A stretch of 64,000 bases of DNA, taken from contig NZ_KV917381.1 in NCBI RefSeq assembly GCF_002019795.1, forward strand, positions 2,260,068-2,324,067. The letters are read 5' to 3'. A program made the translations under genes and the position numbers. This document shows positions 34,231 to 43,482 of the stretch, piece by piece (within the stretch, counting starts at the first letter, position 1; each line of letters starts with the position of its first letter). Origin of the DNA: Bacillus alkalicellulosilyticus (GTDB taxonomy: Bacteria; Bacillota; Bacilli; Bacillales; Bacillaceae_F). The notes beneath the pieces were generated by a model. It ran no database searches and was not told the DNA's origin. It saw nothing but the letters and a program-made list of their open reading frames with translations.

Positions 34231-34268
34231 GACAAGTGACCAATGAATCGATTCATTGACCACTTGTC
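34231..34268 (-). terminator. Terminator of nirBD
   Basis: GACAAGTGaCCAATGAATC / GATTCATTGaCCACTTGTC is an almost perfect 19-bp palindrome, 14 bases after the nirD stop and followed by a T-rich stretch. Confidence 0.85.
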
Positions 34269-34282
34269 ATCTGTTCCTTCAG

Positions 34283-34603
34283 TTATACCATAAGATAAAT
34301 CGTATCTCCATCTAACTCCACTACATACGTTTTCACTTTCCCTTGGTCAGGCGCTTGTACAAGACCATCTACTAATGAAATCTTCCAGTCGTACACTGGA
34401 CAATATACATATTCCCCACTTACAAGTCCTTCAGAAAGGACACCGCCTTTTGGATGTGGACTTTTATTTTCAATGACACGGACCGTGTTATCTGACAAGC
34501 GAAATATAGCAAGTTCATGGTCAAGTACTGTTAATGGGTGACCAATGCCAATGACTAAATCAGATAAGTTTCCAATGTTTATTTTTCTTGTTTCTGTTAG
34601 CAT
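34283..34603 (-). CDS. nirD: Nitrite reductase [NAD(P)H] small subunit NirD
   Basis: 106 residues with a Rieske-like fold. Typical sequences are IFRLSDNTVRVIENKSPHPKGG and EYVYCPVYDWKISLVDG. The usual Rieske Cys-His pairs are mostly absent, as in NirD, whose small subunit carries no cluster. It follows nirB by 16 bases, with AAAAGGAGAGGG before its ATG. It supports NADH-dependent reduction of nitrite to ammonium. Confidence 0.92.
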   Translation of the reverse strand: MLTETRKINIGNLSDLVIGIGHPLTVLDHELAIFRLSDNTVRVIENKSPHPKGGVLSEGLVSGEYVYCPVYDWKISLVDGLVQAPDQGKVKTYVVELDGDTIYLMV

Positions 34604-34619
34604 GTTTCCCTCTCCTTTT

Positions 34620-37037
34620 CTATTGAACTGGTACTGTAATTGTTCGTTTATTGTAGTACGTATTTCTAATTTCTTCGCTGTCTAAAGCTTGTTGCCATGG
34701 CTCTTCGTAACGAGCTAGTGTTTCGGCTAATCTTCCATTTAGTTCTGCTCTTTTTTCTGCTTGCTCTACCACTTCTTTGACATGGTCAAAACCTAGGCGC
34801 TCAAGCCATACAGACGTTCTTTCTAAATACATGGCTGTTTCACGGTAATATTGAAGATACGCCCCAGTAATCTCGTAAACTTCCTCTTCAGTTTTCACCG
34901 TACATAACAAGTCACCTGCTCGTAACTCTGTACCGCCATTACCAGCCACATAAATTTCCCAACCACCATCTATACCAACAACACCAACATCCTTAATACC
35001 AGATTCTGCACAGTTTCTAGGACAAGCAGATACACCCATTTTTACTTTATGAGGAGTATCAAGTCTTTCAAAACGCTTCTCTAACTCAATACCTAATCCC
35101 ATAGAATTTTGAGTGCCAAATCTACAGAAATCAGCTCCAACACAAGTTTTTACAGTTCGTAAGGTTTTACCATATGCATAACCAGATGGCATACCCAAGT
35201 CTTCCCATACAGCAGGTAATTGTTCTTTTTGAATTCCAAAGAGCCCTATTCGCTGCCCACCTGTTAACTTTACAAGTGGAACATTGTATTTATCTGCAAC
35301 CTCAGCTATTTTACGGAGGTCTGCTGCTGTTGTCACACCACCATACATTCTAGGAACAACAGAATACGTACCGTCTTTTTGAATGTTTCCGTGGTATTTT
35401 TCATTCACTAGGCGAGAGTTTCTATCATCCTGATATTCAGGATAAATCATTCCTAAATAATAGTTTAAAGCAGGTCGACATTTAGAGCATCCTTCTTCTT
35501 GATTCCACTCCAGCACCATCATAATTTCTTTAACAGTCGTTAATCCTTTTTCTTGAATTTCAGCAACCACTTCATCACGGCTTAATGAAGTACACCCACA
35601 TATCGTTTGTTTTTGTGCATTTTCATCAAACGCATCTCCTAACGTGTATTCAAGCAAGTTAGCAATCATTGGCTTACAACGACCACAAGAACGCCCTGCA
35701 TTTGTGCATCCGCCAACCTCAGCAACTGTTGTTAACTCGTTCTGTTGGATTGCTTCAACAATGGTTGATTTCGTGATTCCATTACATCCACAAACGATTT
35801 CTTCATCTGCCATAGTTGCTACGTCATTTGATTCAGTTGCCCCAGCTTGGAAGAAAGAGATACTTGCGATATCTGAAATGTCCTCTTTTTGAGTTAGCAT
35901 TCGATAAAGTCTTGAGCTATCATTCGTATCACCATATAAGACAATTCCCACGATTTGATTATCACGAACAAGAACCTTTTTATAAACGCCTTCAAGTTCG
36001 TTATAAGCAGTCATTGATTTTGTTGATGCGTCATCATAAATTTCTCCAGCTGAGAATAAATCAATTTCTGCCACCTTAAGTTGAGTCCCAAGAATTGAGC
36101 CTTCATACGCATTTTCTTTATTATCTAATAACACTTGTGCTAGTACTTTTCCTTGCTCATATAAAGGTGCGACTAACCCATAGACGACTTCACGATGCTC
36201 AGCACACTCTCCAACAGCATAGACATTAGGAACGTTTGTTTCTAAATGGTCAGTCACTACAATCCCGCGATTCACTTCAATGTCCGTATTACGAACAAGG
36301 TCAATATTAGGTACAATTCCAGCTGCCATTACGACTAAGTCTGCTTCTACTTCAGTCCCATCCTTAAAGCGTAGTCCTTGAACTCGGTCATCACCTGTAA
36401 TTTCGACAGTTGCTTTTTCCATTAAGAAATTTAAGCCTTGTTCTTCAAGTTCTTTTTTCAACATCGTAGAAGCAATAGGGTCAAGCTGTCTCTCCATTAA
36501 GTGCTCCATCAAATGGACAACATCTACTTCCATTCCTAAATGTACTAGACCTTTTGCAGCCTCTAGTCCTAGTAGACCACCACCAATGACTACGGCTTTT
36601 CGATACTTGTTAGCCGTTTCCATCATTGTTAAGCAATCTTTAATATCTCGAAAGCCAATCACGCCTTCTTTTTCAATACCTGGTATCGGAAGCATTAAAG
36701 GCAATGACCCTGTTGCAATAATGAGTTTGTCATATGGTACTATTTTTCCTTTACTAGATGTTACAACTTGGTCTGCTGTATTAATTTCTGTGATAGGCTC
36801 ATCTGTATATAATGTAATGTGATTTGTAATATACCAATCCCAATTGTTCATGATTGTTTCATCAAAAGTTGTTTCACCTTGAAGGACATTTGATAGCTGA
36901 ATGCGATTGTAATTCGGGTGTGGCTCTTTTCCGAATATAGTAATTTCATATGCATCTGGGTCGCGATTTAATAATTCTTCAATCGTACGAACCCCCGCCA
37001 TACCATTACCAATCATCACTAATTTTTTCTTTGTCAT
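34620..37037 (-). CDS. nirB: Nitrite reductase [NAD(P)H] large subunit NirB
   Basis: 805 residues from ATG 37037, six bases after GGAGGAG. Domains in order: FAD/NAD reductase (VMIGNGMAGVRTIEEL; VIGGGLLGLEAAKGL), two BFD-like [2Fe-2S] motifs (IVCGCNGITKS...GRSCGRCKP; TICGCTSLSRD...GCSKCRP), and the sulfite/nitrite reductase siroheme-[4Fe-4S] domain with cysteines in TCVGADFCRFG and VSACPRNCAESG. It reduces nitrite to ammonium. An upstream Fnr box in class II position implies anaerobic induction, so a role in fermentative nitrite disposal or ammonification is likely rather than pure assimilation. Confidence 0.95.
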   Translation of the reverse strand: MTKKKLVMIGNGMAGVRTIEELLNRDPDAYEITIFGKEPHPNYNRIQLSNVLQGETTFDETIMNNWDWYITNHITLYTDEPITEINTADQVVTSSKGKIVPYDKLIIATGSLPLMLPIPGIEKEGVIGFRDIKDCLTMMETANKYRKAVVIGGGLLGLEAAKGLVHLGMEVDVVHLMEHLMERQLDPIASTMLKKELEEQGLNFLMEKATVEITGDDRVQGLRFKDGTEVEADLVVMAAGIVPNIDLVRNTDIEVNRGIVVTDHLETNVPNVYAVGECAEHREVVYGLVAPLYEQGKVLAQVLLDNKENAYEGSILGTQLKVAEIDLFSAGEIYDDASTKSMTAYNELEGVYKKVLVRDNQIVGIVLYGDTNDSSRLYRMLTQKEDISDIASISFFQAGATESNDVATMADEEIVCGCNGITKSTIVEAIQQNELTTVAEVGGCTNAGRSCGRCKPMIANLLEYTLGDAFDENAQKQTICGCTSLSRDEVVAEIQEKGLTTVKEIMMVLEWNQEEGCSKCRPALNYYLGMIYPEYQDDRNSRLVNEKYHGNIQKDGTYSVVPRMYGGVTTAADLRKIAEVADKYNVPLVKLTGGQRIGLFGIQKEQLPAVWEDLGMPSGYAYGKTLRTVKTCVGADFCRFGTQNSMGLGIELEKRFERLDTPHKVKMGVSACPRNCAESGIKDVGVVGIDGGWEIYVAGNGGTELRAGDLLCTVKTEEEVYEITGAYLQYYRETAMYLERTSVWLERLGFDHVKEVVEQAEKRAELNGRLAETLARYEEPWQQALDSEEIRNTYYNKRTITVPVQ

Positions 37038-37097
37038 AAGAATCTCCTCCACTTTGTTCGTCGAAAGTCAATTTGTTTTTCTTTTTTGTATACGTTT

Positions 37098-37140
37098 ATT
37101 GTACGAGGAGGAAAACGATTCAGTTGTGATAAATGTCACA
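37098..37140 (-). promoter_or_regulatory. Class II Fnr-dependent promoter of nirBD
   Basis: TGTGA-TAAATG-TCACA (37125-37140) is a perfect Fnr palindrome. On the minus strand a TACAAT -10 box (37103-37098) lies so that, with a start near 37091, the box centre is at -41.5. Confidence 0.85.
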
Positions 37141-37604
37141 CTTACACCATTTTTTGTGAATGGATTCACATATTAGACAAAGTTGGATAAAAAGTGAGAC
37201 AAAGTCGCCCTTTTTTATAAGCAAGGAGCGCAGCCACTGCTTCTTTCAAAGTGTTTTTACAAGTGCCCTTCTTGTAAAAAACGCGCAGTGTGCGAAGCCC
37301 TTGCTCTTCCAGAGTTATCCTCCAGGGCATCTTTGAACTTTCAAAATTTATGCTTTCTTACCTTCTAAGCGAAGTCGCTACCTTCCTTAACATCAAACAT
37401 AAGTGACTTTCTTTTGTTTGATGTGTCGCGAGTGAAGCCAGTGCTCTTCTTCGAATGCTCGAAAAAATGCTTTCTTATAGGAAAAGAAAATGTCATCCCC
37501 TGCTTTTCTTCATTATTATGTTTTTAATTCTGTTTTTCAGGCTGTTTATGAATTGTGAAGAAATGATGTCTTTGACATAAATCTTTTTTAATTTAAGGCG
37601 TAAG
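37141..37604. other. 464-base region between the nirB and narK Fnr boxes
   Basis: No convincing gene. A large nested hairpin (37221-37304) and further inverted repeats such as TCAAACA...TGTTTGA (37399-37427) occupy it. The sequence AAGCAAGGAGCG...GCCACTG is a diverged copy of the AAGCAATGAGCG...CGCCACT repeat at 17.0 and 51.6 kb. Confidence 0.55.
37221..37304. repeat. Nested hairpin repeat between nirB and narK
   Basis: Outer arms GCAAGG/CCTTGC, a middle pair GCGCA / TGTGCG with CACTG / CAGTG, and a central hairpin TTTTTACAAG-tgccctt-CTTGTAAAAA are all visible. Confidence 0.7.
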
Positions 37605-37654
37605 TGTGACAAACATCACACGTGTTTATTTCTTTTGGTTGTATTATCAGGTTA
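37605..37654 (+). promoter_or_regulatory. Class II Fnr-dependent promoter of narK
   Basis: TGTGA-CAAACA-TCACA (37605-37620) is a perfect Fnr box. The TATTAT -10 box at 37642-37647 places the start near 37654 and the box centre at -41.5, as in Bacillus subtilis narK. Confidence 0.85.
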
Positions 37655-37718
37655 ATCACTCCGATGAAAAAAATCATTGGAGATAGCTATTCATTATAAC
37701 TTTATGGAGGAATTTATT

Positions 37719-39047
37719 ATGGCAAGAATTACAGAGTGGAAACCAGAAGATCCCGCGTTTTGGGAAAAAGAAGGAAAAAAACATGCAAAGAGAAACTTAT
37801 ATATTTCAATACCAACGTTAATGCTCGCTTTTATCGTTTGGCAAATTTGGTCCATCGTTGCTGTTCGATTAAATGATATTGGCTTTCAATTCACAGCAGA
37901 ACAATTATTTACACTAGCAGCTGTTCCTGGGCTAGTAGGGGCGTCACTACGCTTCATCTATACCTTTGCTGTCGGTAAATTTGGTGGTAGAAACTGGGTT
38001 GTCTTTTCAACTGGTATCTTAGCTATCCCTGCTTTAGGAATTGGATTTGCCGTTCAAAACCCAGATACACCATATTGGGTGATGTTAACACTAGCTGCGC
38101 TTTGTGGACTTGGTGGCGGTAACTTCTCATCTGCGTTAGCTAACATTAGCTTTTTCTTCCCTAAAAAAGAAAAAGGAACGGCTCTTGGAATTAACGGTGG
38201 TCTTGGAAACATGGGGGTATCCGTTGTTCAATTCGTAACACCACTTATTATTACAATCGGTACATTTTCTTTTATTGGTGGAGAAGCACAAGTATTACCT
38301 GATGGATCTCAAATTTGGTTACAAAATGCGGCGTTCTTTTGGGTAGGACCTATTATCTTAATGACTATCATTGCATGGTTTGGAATGGATAATCTTCCAA
38401 CGTCTAAACAATCTGTGAGTGACCAGTTTGTTATTGTGAAGCGTAAGCATACATGGATTATGACTTGGTTATATGTAGCAACATTCGGTTCATTCATTGG
38501 TTATGCAGCAGCATTCCCACTTTTATTAAAATCTCAATTTCCTGAGTATGTCTCTTTAGCTTTCTTAGGTGCTTTTCTAGCAGCAGCGTTCCGGCCTTTT
38601 GGTGGATGGTTATCAGATAAGTTTGGTGGAGCACTTGTAACAACAATCGTATTATTTATGATGGGTGCTGGAGCACTATCTGTTATTTATTTCACGGGTC
38701 AGCAATTGTTTATTGGGTTCATCATTTCATTCCTTGTGTTATTTATCGCAGCCGGAATGGGTTCAGGGTCAACATTCCAAATGATTCCGATTATATTCCC
38801 TGTGAAAGAAGCTGCTCCTGTCCTTGGTTTCACTGCAGCATTTGCAGCATATGGTTCTTTCTTCATTCCGAAATTATTTGGTTGGTCTGTAGCAAATACA
38901 GGAACACCAATTACAGCTCTATACTTCTTTATCGCTTTTTATGCCGTATCTATCGTCATCAATTGGTATTACTACCAACGTAAAAATGCAGAAGTAAGAA
39001 TTATGGGCAAACAAGAAGATGAAGTTTCTGAAAAGGCTGCGAGTTAA
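37719..39047 (+). CDS. narK: Nitrate/nitrite antiporter NarK (MFS)
   Basis: 442 residues from ATG 37719, eight bases after GGAGG. Twelve membrane segments of MFS type. The conserved nitrate signature GLGGGNFSSALANISFFFPK is present, followed by KGTALGINGGLGNMGVSVVQ, the second G-rich motif. It exchanges nitrite for nitrate across the membrane. It is divergent from nirBD and has its own Fnr promoter, implying a joint anaerobic nitrate response. Nitrate reductase genes are not in this window. Confidence 0.93.
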   Translation: MARITEWKPEDPAFWEKEGKKHAKRNLYISIPTLMLAFIVWQIWSIVAVRLNDIGFQFTAEQLFTLAAVPGLVGASLRFIYTFAVGKFGGRNWVVFSTGILAIPALGIGFAVQNPDTPYWVMLTLAALCGLGGGNFSSALANISFFFPKKEKGTALGINGGLGNMGVSVVQFVTPLIITIGTFSFIGGEAQVLPDGSQIWLQNAAFFWVGPIILMTIIAWFGMDNLPTSKQSVSDQFVIVKRKHTWIMTWLYVATFGSFIGYAAAFPLLLKSQFPEYVSLAFLGAFLAAAFRPFGGWLSDKFGGALVTTIVLFMMGAGALSVIYFTGQQLFIGFIISFLVLFIAAGMGSGSTFQMIPIIFPVKEAAPVLGFTAAFAAYGSFFIPKLFGWSVANTGTPITALYFFIAFYAVSIVINWYYYQRKNAEVRIMGKQEDEVSEKAAS

Positions 39048-39064
39048 GAAACTTTTATAGAAAA

Positions 39065-39103
39065 AACAATGAGCGGGGATTAGTCCTTCGCTCATTGTTT
39101 TTA
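39065..39103. terminator. Bidirectional terminator between narK and an ABC gene
   Basis: AACAATGAGCG / CGCTCATTGTT flanked by A6 and T5 sits between convergent genes. Confidence 0.9.
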
Positions 39104-39111
39104 TTTTGCAC

Positions 39112-40959
39112 TTAACTCGCTGATTCTTCAGTTGAAAATTGACTATAATATAAATCAGCATAATATCCTTTTTCTGTAAGCAATTGTTGATGTGTTCCTT
39201 TTTCTACGATATTTCCTTGATGCAAAACTAAAATGAGGTCTGCATCCTGAATCGTTGATAAGCGATGGGCAATAACAAAGCTCGTATGCCCTACCATGAA
39301 TTCATTCATTGCTTTTTGAATATTCATTTCTGTTCTTGTATCAACACTACTCGTTGCCTCATCCAATAGAAGTATTTTGGGCTTTGCCAAAATTGCTCTT
39401 GCTATCGTTAGGAGCTGTCTTTGACCTTGGGAAATGTTAGCGGCGTCTTCAGTTAAAATCGTGTCATACCCTTCTGGCAACGTTCGAATAAAGTCATCTG
39501 CATACGCTTTTTTAGCTGCTAAAATAATGTCTTCTTCTGTTGCATCTTCATTCCCATAAGCAATGTTGTCACGGATTGTCCCATTGAATAACCATGTATC
39601 TTGTAAAACCATAGCAAACAAACTTCGGACTTGCTCTCTTGATAACGACGAGATTGGGACGTTATCAATTTTAATTGCACCTTGATTTAGTTCATAAAAG
39701 CGCATTAGTAAATTGATTAATGTCGTTTTTCCTGCCCCTGTTGGACCGACTATTGCTACGGTTTGCCCTTCCTTCACATCTACACTTACTTCTTTAATAA
39801 TTGGCTTTGTTTTATCATAACCAAACGTAATCTTTTCAAATGAGACATCGCCTCGTAAGTTCTCAAGAGAGATGGAAGCAGGTATTTCTTCTTTTTCTTC
39901 TTCTTCATCAAGCAACTTAAATATACGTTCAGCAGAAGCTAAAGCGGTTTGAATCATATTGGCTATTCCCGCAATTTGAGCCATCGGATGAGAAATTTGC
40001 TGAGAATATTGGATAAAAGCCTGGACATCCCCAATTCGGATACTGCCATTTAATACTAAGAGACCACCGGCAATACTAACAAGAATATAACCTATATTAC
40101 TAACAAACATCATCATAGGCATCATAATCCCAGAAATAAATTGGGCTTTCCAACCAGCATGATAAAGTCTTTCATTAATCTTATCGAATTCGTTAATCGA
40201 ATCATCTTCACGACCATATGCTTTTACAATTTGATGGCCCGAAAACATTTCTTCAATATGTCCATTAATCTCACCAAGTTCATTTTGTTGATTTTCGAAA
40301 TGTTTTTGTGAGTAAGAAGCAACAGATTTGATGATAAACAAACTAAGTGGAATGGTAACAAACACGACTAAGGTTAATAACGGGCTTATGAATAACATCA
40401 TCACAATAATCCCGATAACGGTAATTACAGAAGTAATGACTTGTGTAAGTGCCTGTTGTAACGAGTTGTTGATGTTATCAATATCATTAACAGCCCGGCT
40501 TAATAAGTCACCATGCGAATGATTATCAAAATATTGTAACGGAAGTCTTGTTATTTTCTCATTGACCTCTTGTCGCATTTCCGCAATGGTTAGCTGTGCC
40601 ACACTAGCCATAATATATTGTTGCAAAAATGAAAATAAAGAAGATGCAAAATATAATAAAAGTAGGATAATAAGCAGTTGACCTATAAAGCCAAAATCTA
40701 CGCTTGTACCCGACATGAAACTATCAAAAATCGACGAAGTTGCATCACCAAGTAGTTTAGGGCTGATAACTGTAAACAAAGTTGCAAAAATAGAAGCTAT
40801 GAATACAACAATAAGTTGTGATTTTCTTGGTTTTAAATACCGAAGCAATCGATAGAAAGTTTTTTTGAACTCCTTCGGCTTTTCTCCAGGTGGCATTGGG
40901 CCATGACCGAATTGCTTAGGTTTCTCAGGAGGCTGAGTACCCTTTCTATTTTTTGTCAT
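39112..40959 (-). CDS. ABC exporter half-transporter, subunit 2 of second pair
   Basis: 615 residues. An extended N-terminal Pro/Lys-rich tail (about 1-38) precedes six membrane helices and the ATPase: Walker A GPTGAGKTTLINLL, MVLQDTWLFNGT, signature NISQGQRQLLTIAR and Walker B LLLDEATSSVD with the catalytic Glu. Its ATG overlaps the stop of the upstream half-transporter (ATGA). The pair is a heterodimeric type IV exporter of multidrug family. Substrate unknown. Confidence 0.9.
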   Translation of the reverse strand: MTKNRKGTQPPEKPKQFGHGPMPPGEKPKEFKKTFYRLLRYLKPRKSQLIVVFIASIFATLFTVISPKLLGDATSSIFDSFMSGTSVDFGFIGQLLIILLLLYFASSLFSFLQQYIMASVAQLTIAEMRQEVNEKITRLPLQYFDNHSHGDLLSRAVNDIDNINNSLQQALTQVITSVITVIGIIVMMLFISPLLTLVVFVTIPLSLFIIKSVASYSQKHFENQQNELGEINGHIEEMFSGHQIVKAYGREDDSINEFDKINERLYHAGWKAQFISGIMMPMMMFVSNIGYILVSIAGGLLVLNGSIRIGDVQAFIQYSQQISHPMAQIAGIANMIQTALASAERIFKLLDEEEEKEEIPASISLENLRGDVSFEKITFGYDKTKPIIKEVSVDVKEGQTVAIVGPTGAGKTTLINLLMRFYELNQGAIKIDNVPISSLSREQVRSLFAMVLQDTWLFNGTIRDNIAYGNEDATEEDIILAAKKAYADDFIRTLPEGYDTILTEDAANISQGQRQLLTIARAILAKPKILLLDEATSSVDTRTEMNIQKAMNEFMVGHTSFVIAHRLSTIQDADLILVLHQGNIVEKGTHQQLLTEKGYYADLYYSQFSTEESAS

Positions 40960-42683
40960 GCACTCTCCCCCTCTGTCTTTTGAGATTGATAAATTTCTTG
41001 ATAAACGGCGTTCGTCTTTACTAACTCGTCATGTGTACCAACACCAGCTATTTTCCCTTCATTAAGAACAATGATTTGGTCAGCGTGGATGATACTTTGG
41101 ATTCGTTGTGCGATTAAAATAAAGGTACTTTCCTTGGCCTCTTTTTCAATGACTTTTCGCATTTTTGCCTCTGTTTTATAATCTAGCGCTGATGTACTAT
41201 CATCAAATATATAGATTTTAGGTTGTCGAACAAATGCTCTTGCAATCGATAACCTTTGTTTTTGACCACCCGATAAGTTCACACCAGCTTGCTCGATAGC
41301 AGAATGAATTCCGTTTTCTCGGTCTATCACAAATTCAGTTGCTTGTGCTTTCTCAATCGCCAACAGTATATCGTCATCTGTCGCATCATCTTTTCCATAA
41401 CGGATATTTTCAGCAATTGTACCTGTAAACAGCGATGCTTTTTGAGGCACATACCCTATTAACTGCCTAAGCTCCTTTTGAGAAATCGTACGGATATCAT
41501 TCCCACCAATTTCAACAGAACCTGAAGTCGTATCATAAAAACGTGGAATTAATTTAGCTAACGTACTTTTACCTGCCCCAGTACTGCCAATTATAGCTGT
41601 AATGTTTCCAGGTTTTGCGGTAAAGCTTATCTCTTCAAGTGCTGGTTTTTCCGCACCAGTATAGTGAAACGTCACATTTTTAAAGGAAACCGTACCATTG
41701 ATGTATTCCAAGGAAACAGGTTGTTCGGAATCTTTAATATTCGGTTGTTGAAGTATGATTTCATTTACACGCTTAGCAGAAGCCTGAGCTCTCGGAATCA
41801 TCACAAATGCCATAGACAACATAACCAATGACATTAAAATCATCATCGCATACTGTAAAAATGCCATTAAGTTTCCTACTTGCATCGCTCCTGCATCAAT
41901 ACGAATGGAACCAAACCAAACAATAGCAACATTGGTAAAGTTCATAATCAATAACATAACCGGAAAAAGAAACGCAATAATTTTATTGACTTTTATCCCT
42001 ACATCTCGATAGTCATGGTTTGCCTCATTAAACCGATTTTTCTCAAAAGAGACACGATTAAATGCACGAATGACACGAACCCCAATTAAAGATTCACGTA
42101 ATATTAAATTTAATCGGTCCGTTTTTTGTTGAAGGACCCCAAATAAAGGAATTGCTTTTTTCGAAATGAAAAAGATAATGCCTGCCAATACAGGCAAAGC
42201 CCCTAAAAAAATTAAAGATAGCATGGCATCACGAGACACAGCTAGAATAATTCCCCCCACCAACATGAGTGGGGCTCTTGTCATCATCCTCAGCATCATA
42301 TTTAAGACATCTTGAATTTGTTTGATATCATTCGTTGTTCTAGTTATTAATGAAGCCGGTCCTATTTTTTCATATTCTTCTAGGGAAAAGTTTTCTACAT
42401 GAACAAATAGTTTTCTACGAAGATCCCTTCCGAATCCTAAGGCAATTTTTGATGCAAAGTAAGTGACCGCAATCGTTAGTAAAACAGCGAGTATGGAATA
42501 GATAATCATCCAACCTCCTGTTTGTAGAATAAACGGAATATCTTCGTTGACAATTCCAATGTCTACTACATCCGCCATTAATGTAGGTAAGTATAACTCT
42601 AATAAAATCGCTCCTAATGTAAACACAAGAACCGCAATAATTTGCATTCGATATGGTTTTAAATATTTGATTAATGCTAACAT
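40956..42683 (-). CDS. ABC exporter half-transporter, subunit 1 of second pair
   Basis: 575 residues with six membrane helices and an ATPase: Walker A GSTGAGKSTLAKLI, GYVPQKASLFTGT, signature NLSGGQKQRLSIAR and Walker B YIFDDSTSALD. The Asp replaces the catalytic Glu, again giving one degenerate site. The upstream 180 bases carry three near-identical TGATATATSA boxes that may be operators for this exporter or for the divergent gene. Confidence 0.9.
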   Translation of the reverse strand: MLALIKYLKPYRMQIIAVLVFTLGAILLELYLPTLMADVVDIGIVNEDIPFILQTGGWMIIYSILAVLLTIAVTYFASKIALGFGRDLRRKLFVHVENFSLEEYEKIGPASLITRTTNDIKQIQDVLNMMLRMMTRAPLMLVGGIILAVSRDAMLSLIFLGALPVLAGIIFFISKKAIPLFGVLQQKTDRLNLILRESLIGVRVIRAFNRVSFEKNRFNEANHDYRDVGIKVNKIIAFLFPVMLLIMNFTNVAIVWFGSIRIDAGAMQVGNLMAFLQYAMMILMSLVMLSMAFVMIPRAQASAKRVNEIILQQPNIKDSEQPVSLEYINGTVSFKNVTFHYTGAEKPALEEISFTAKPGNITAIIGSTGAGKSTLAKLIPRFYDTTSGSVEIGGNDIRTISQKELRQLIGYVPQKASLFTGTIAENIRYGKDDATDDDILLAIEKAQATEFVIDRENGIHSAIEQAGVNLSGGQKQRLSIARAFVRQPKIYIFDDSTSALDYKTEAKMRKVIEKEAKESTFILIAQRIQSIIHADQIIVLNEGKIAGVGTHDELVKTNAVYQEIYQSQKTEGESA

Positions 42684-42724
42684 CGTAAACCCCTATACTC
42701 GTAAATTTTTGTTATGTACATAAA

Positions 42725-42826
42725 TGATATATCAAATATATATTTTAGTTATTAAACTATTTTATCTGATATATGAAAATTGTCAATTACAAAGAACTGC
42801 GCTTATGATACTATAACGATATATGA
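42725..42826. promoter_or_regulatory. Divergent regulatory region with three TGATATATSA boxes
   Basis: TGATATATCA (42725-42734), TGATATATGA (42767-42776) and CGATATATGA (42817-42826) occur between the divergent ABC exporter and the gene at 42865. A promoter TTGTCA-N18-TATGAT for the rightward gene ends just before the third box. Confidence 0.5.
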
Positions 42827-42864
42827 CTCCCGCTAAAATACTAGTCATAAAAAGGAGCTTTTCC

Positions 42865-43389
42865 ATGTTTGACCCAACGATATATGAAAATTTAAAGGTC
42901 GTCTTAGAAGGCGATATCTATGATTTAGATTTCGCTGAAAAAATCGAAGTGACAAATCGCCGTGATTTAATTGATTTAGCTACGATGTCACGCCAATATT
43001 CTATACAATATCAAATCCGTGAGTGTATTCATACATATCCCTATGCAGAAATAACTCTCCGTTCAGAACTAGAGGATTTTGCTATAGAAAAAATAGAAGG
43101 CAATGAATATAAAGCTGGCTGTTATGTAGAAGTTGAATTTGTAACTGAAATTTTTAGGGAGCAAGATTGTGATTACATCCAAAAATATTTATTAAAATTA
43201 TGGGATCATCGCCCCCTCATCAACCAAAAAATCTATTATACTTATGGTCATGAGAGTCAGGTTTTCTGTAAAATCCAATTAAACTTCACAAGAAAGATTA
43301 ATGAAGAGCAAGTGGATGACATTCAAAAGGTTGTCCACTATAGCTTATCCTCATTAGAATTTTTTCATAATAAATATAGAAAAGCGTGA
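42865..43389 (+). CDS. Hypothetical protein, 174 aa
   Basis: The ATG at 42865 follows AAGGAG by seven bases. The protein is acidic with alternating strands (EVEFVTEIF, YTYGHESQVFCKIQL) and helices, without signal peptide or membrane segment. I do not recognise the family. It is divergent from the ABC exporter pair, sharing its control region, and a strong terminator follows at once. Confidence 0.75.
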   Translation: MFDPTIYENLKVVLEGDIYDLDFAEKIEVTNRRDLIDLATMSRQYSIQYQIRECIHTYPYAEITLRSELEDFAIEKIEGNEYKAGCYVEVEFVTEIFREQDCDYIQKYLLKLWDHRPLINQKIYYTYGHESQVFCKIQLNFTRKINEEQVDDIQKVVHYSLSSLEFFHNKYRKA

Positions 43390-43418
43390 GGACAGTTGTT
43401 CCCTCACGCTTTTCTTTT
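43381..43418 (+). terminator. Intrinsic terminator
   Basis: AAAGCGTGAGG / CCTCACGCTTT begins within the last codons of the gene ending at 43389; T-rich sequence follows. Confidence 0.85.
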
Positions 43419-43482
43419 CATTTCTACCTTACTTAATGACACTACATTAATTGTACAGTATATAAAATTTCAATGTAATGAT

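Noticed and set aside
37141..37604. Short reading frames between nirB and narK
   Set aside because: They lie within nested hairpin repeats, lack ribosome sites and have no conserved sequence.
43385..43415. CRISPR-like repeat
   Set aside because: Single hairpin with T-run after a stop codon; it is a terminator and no spaced repeats exist in the window.
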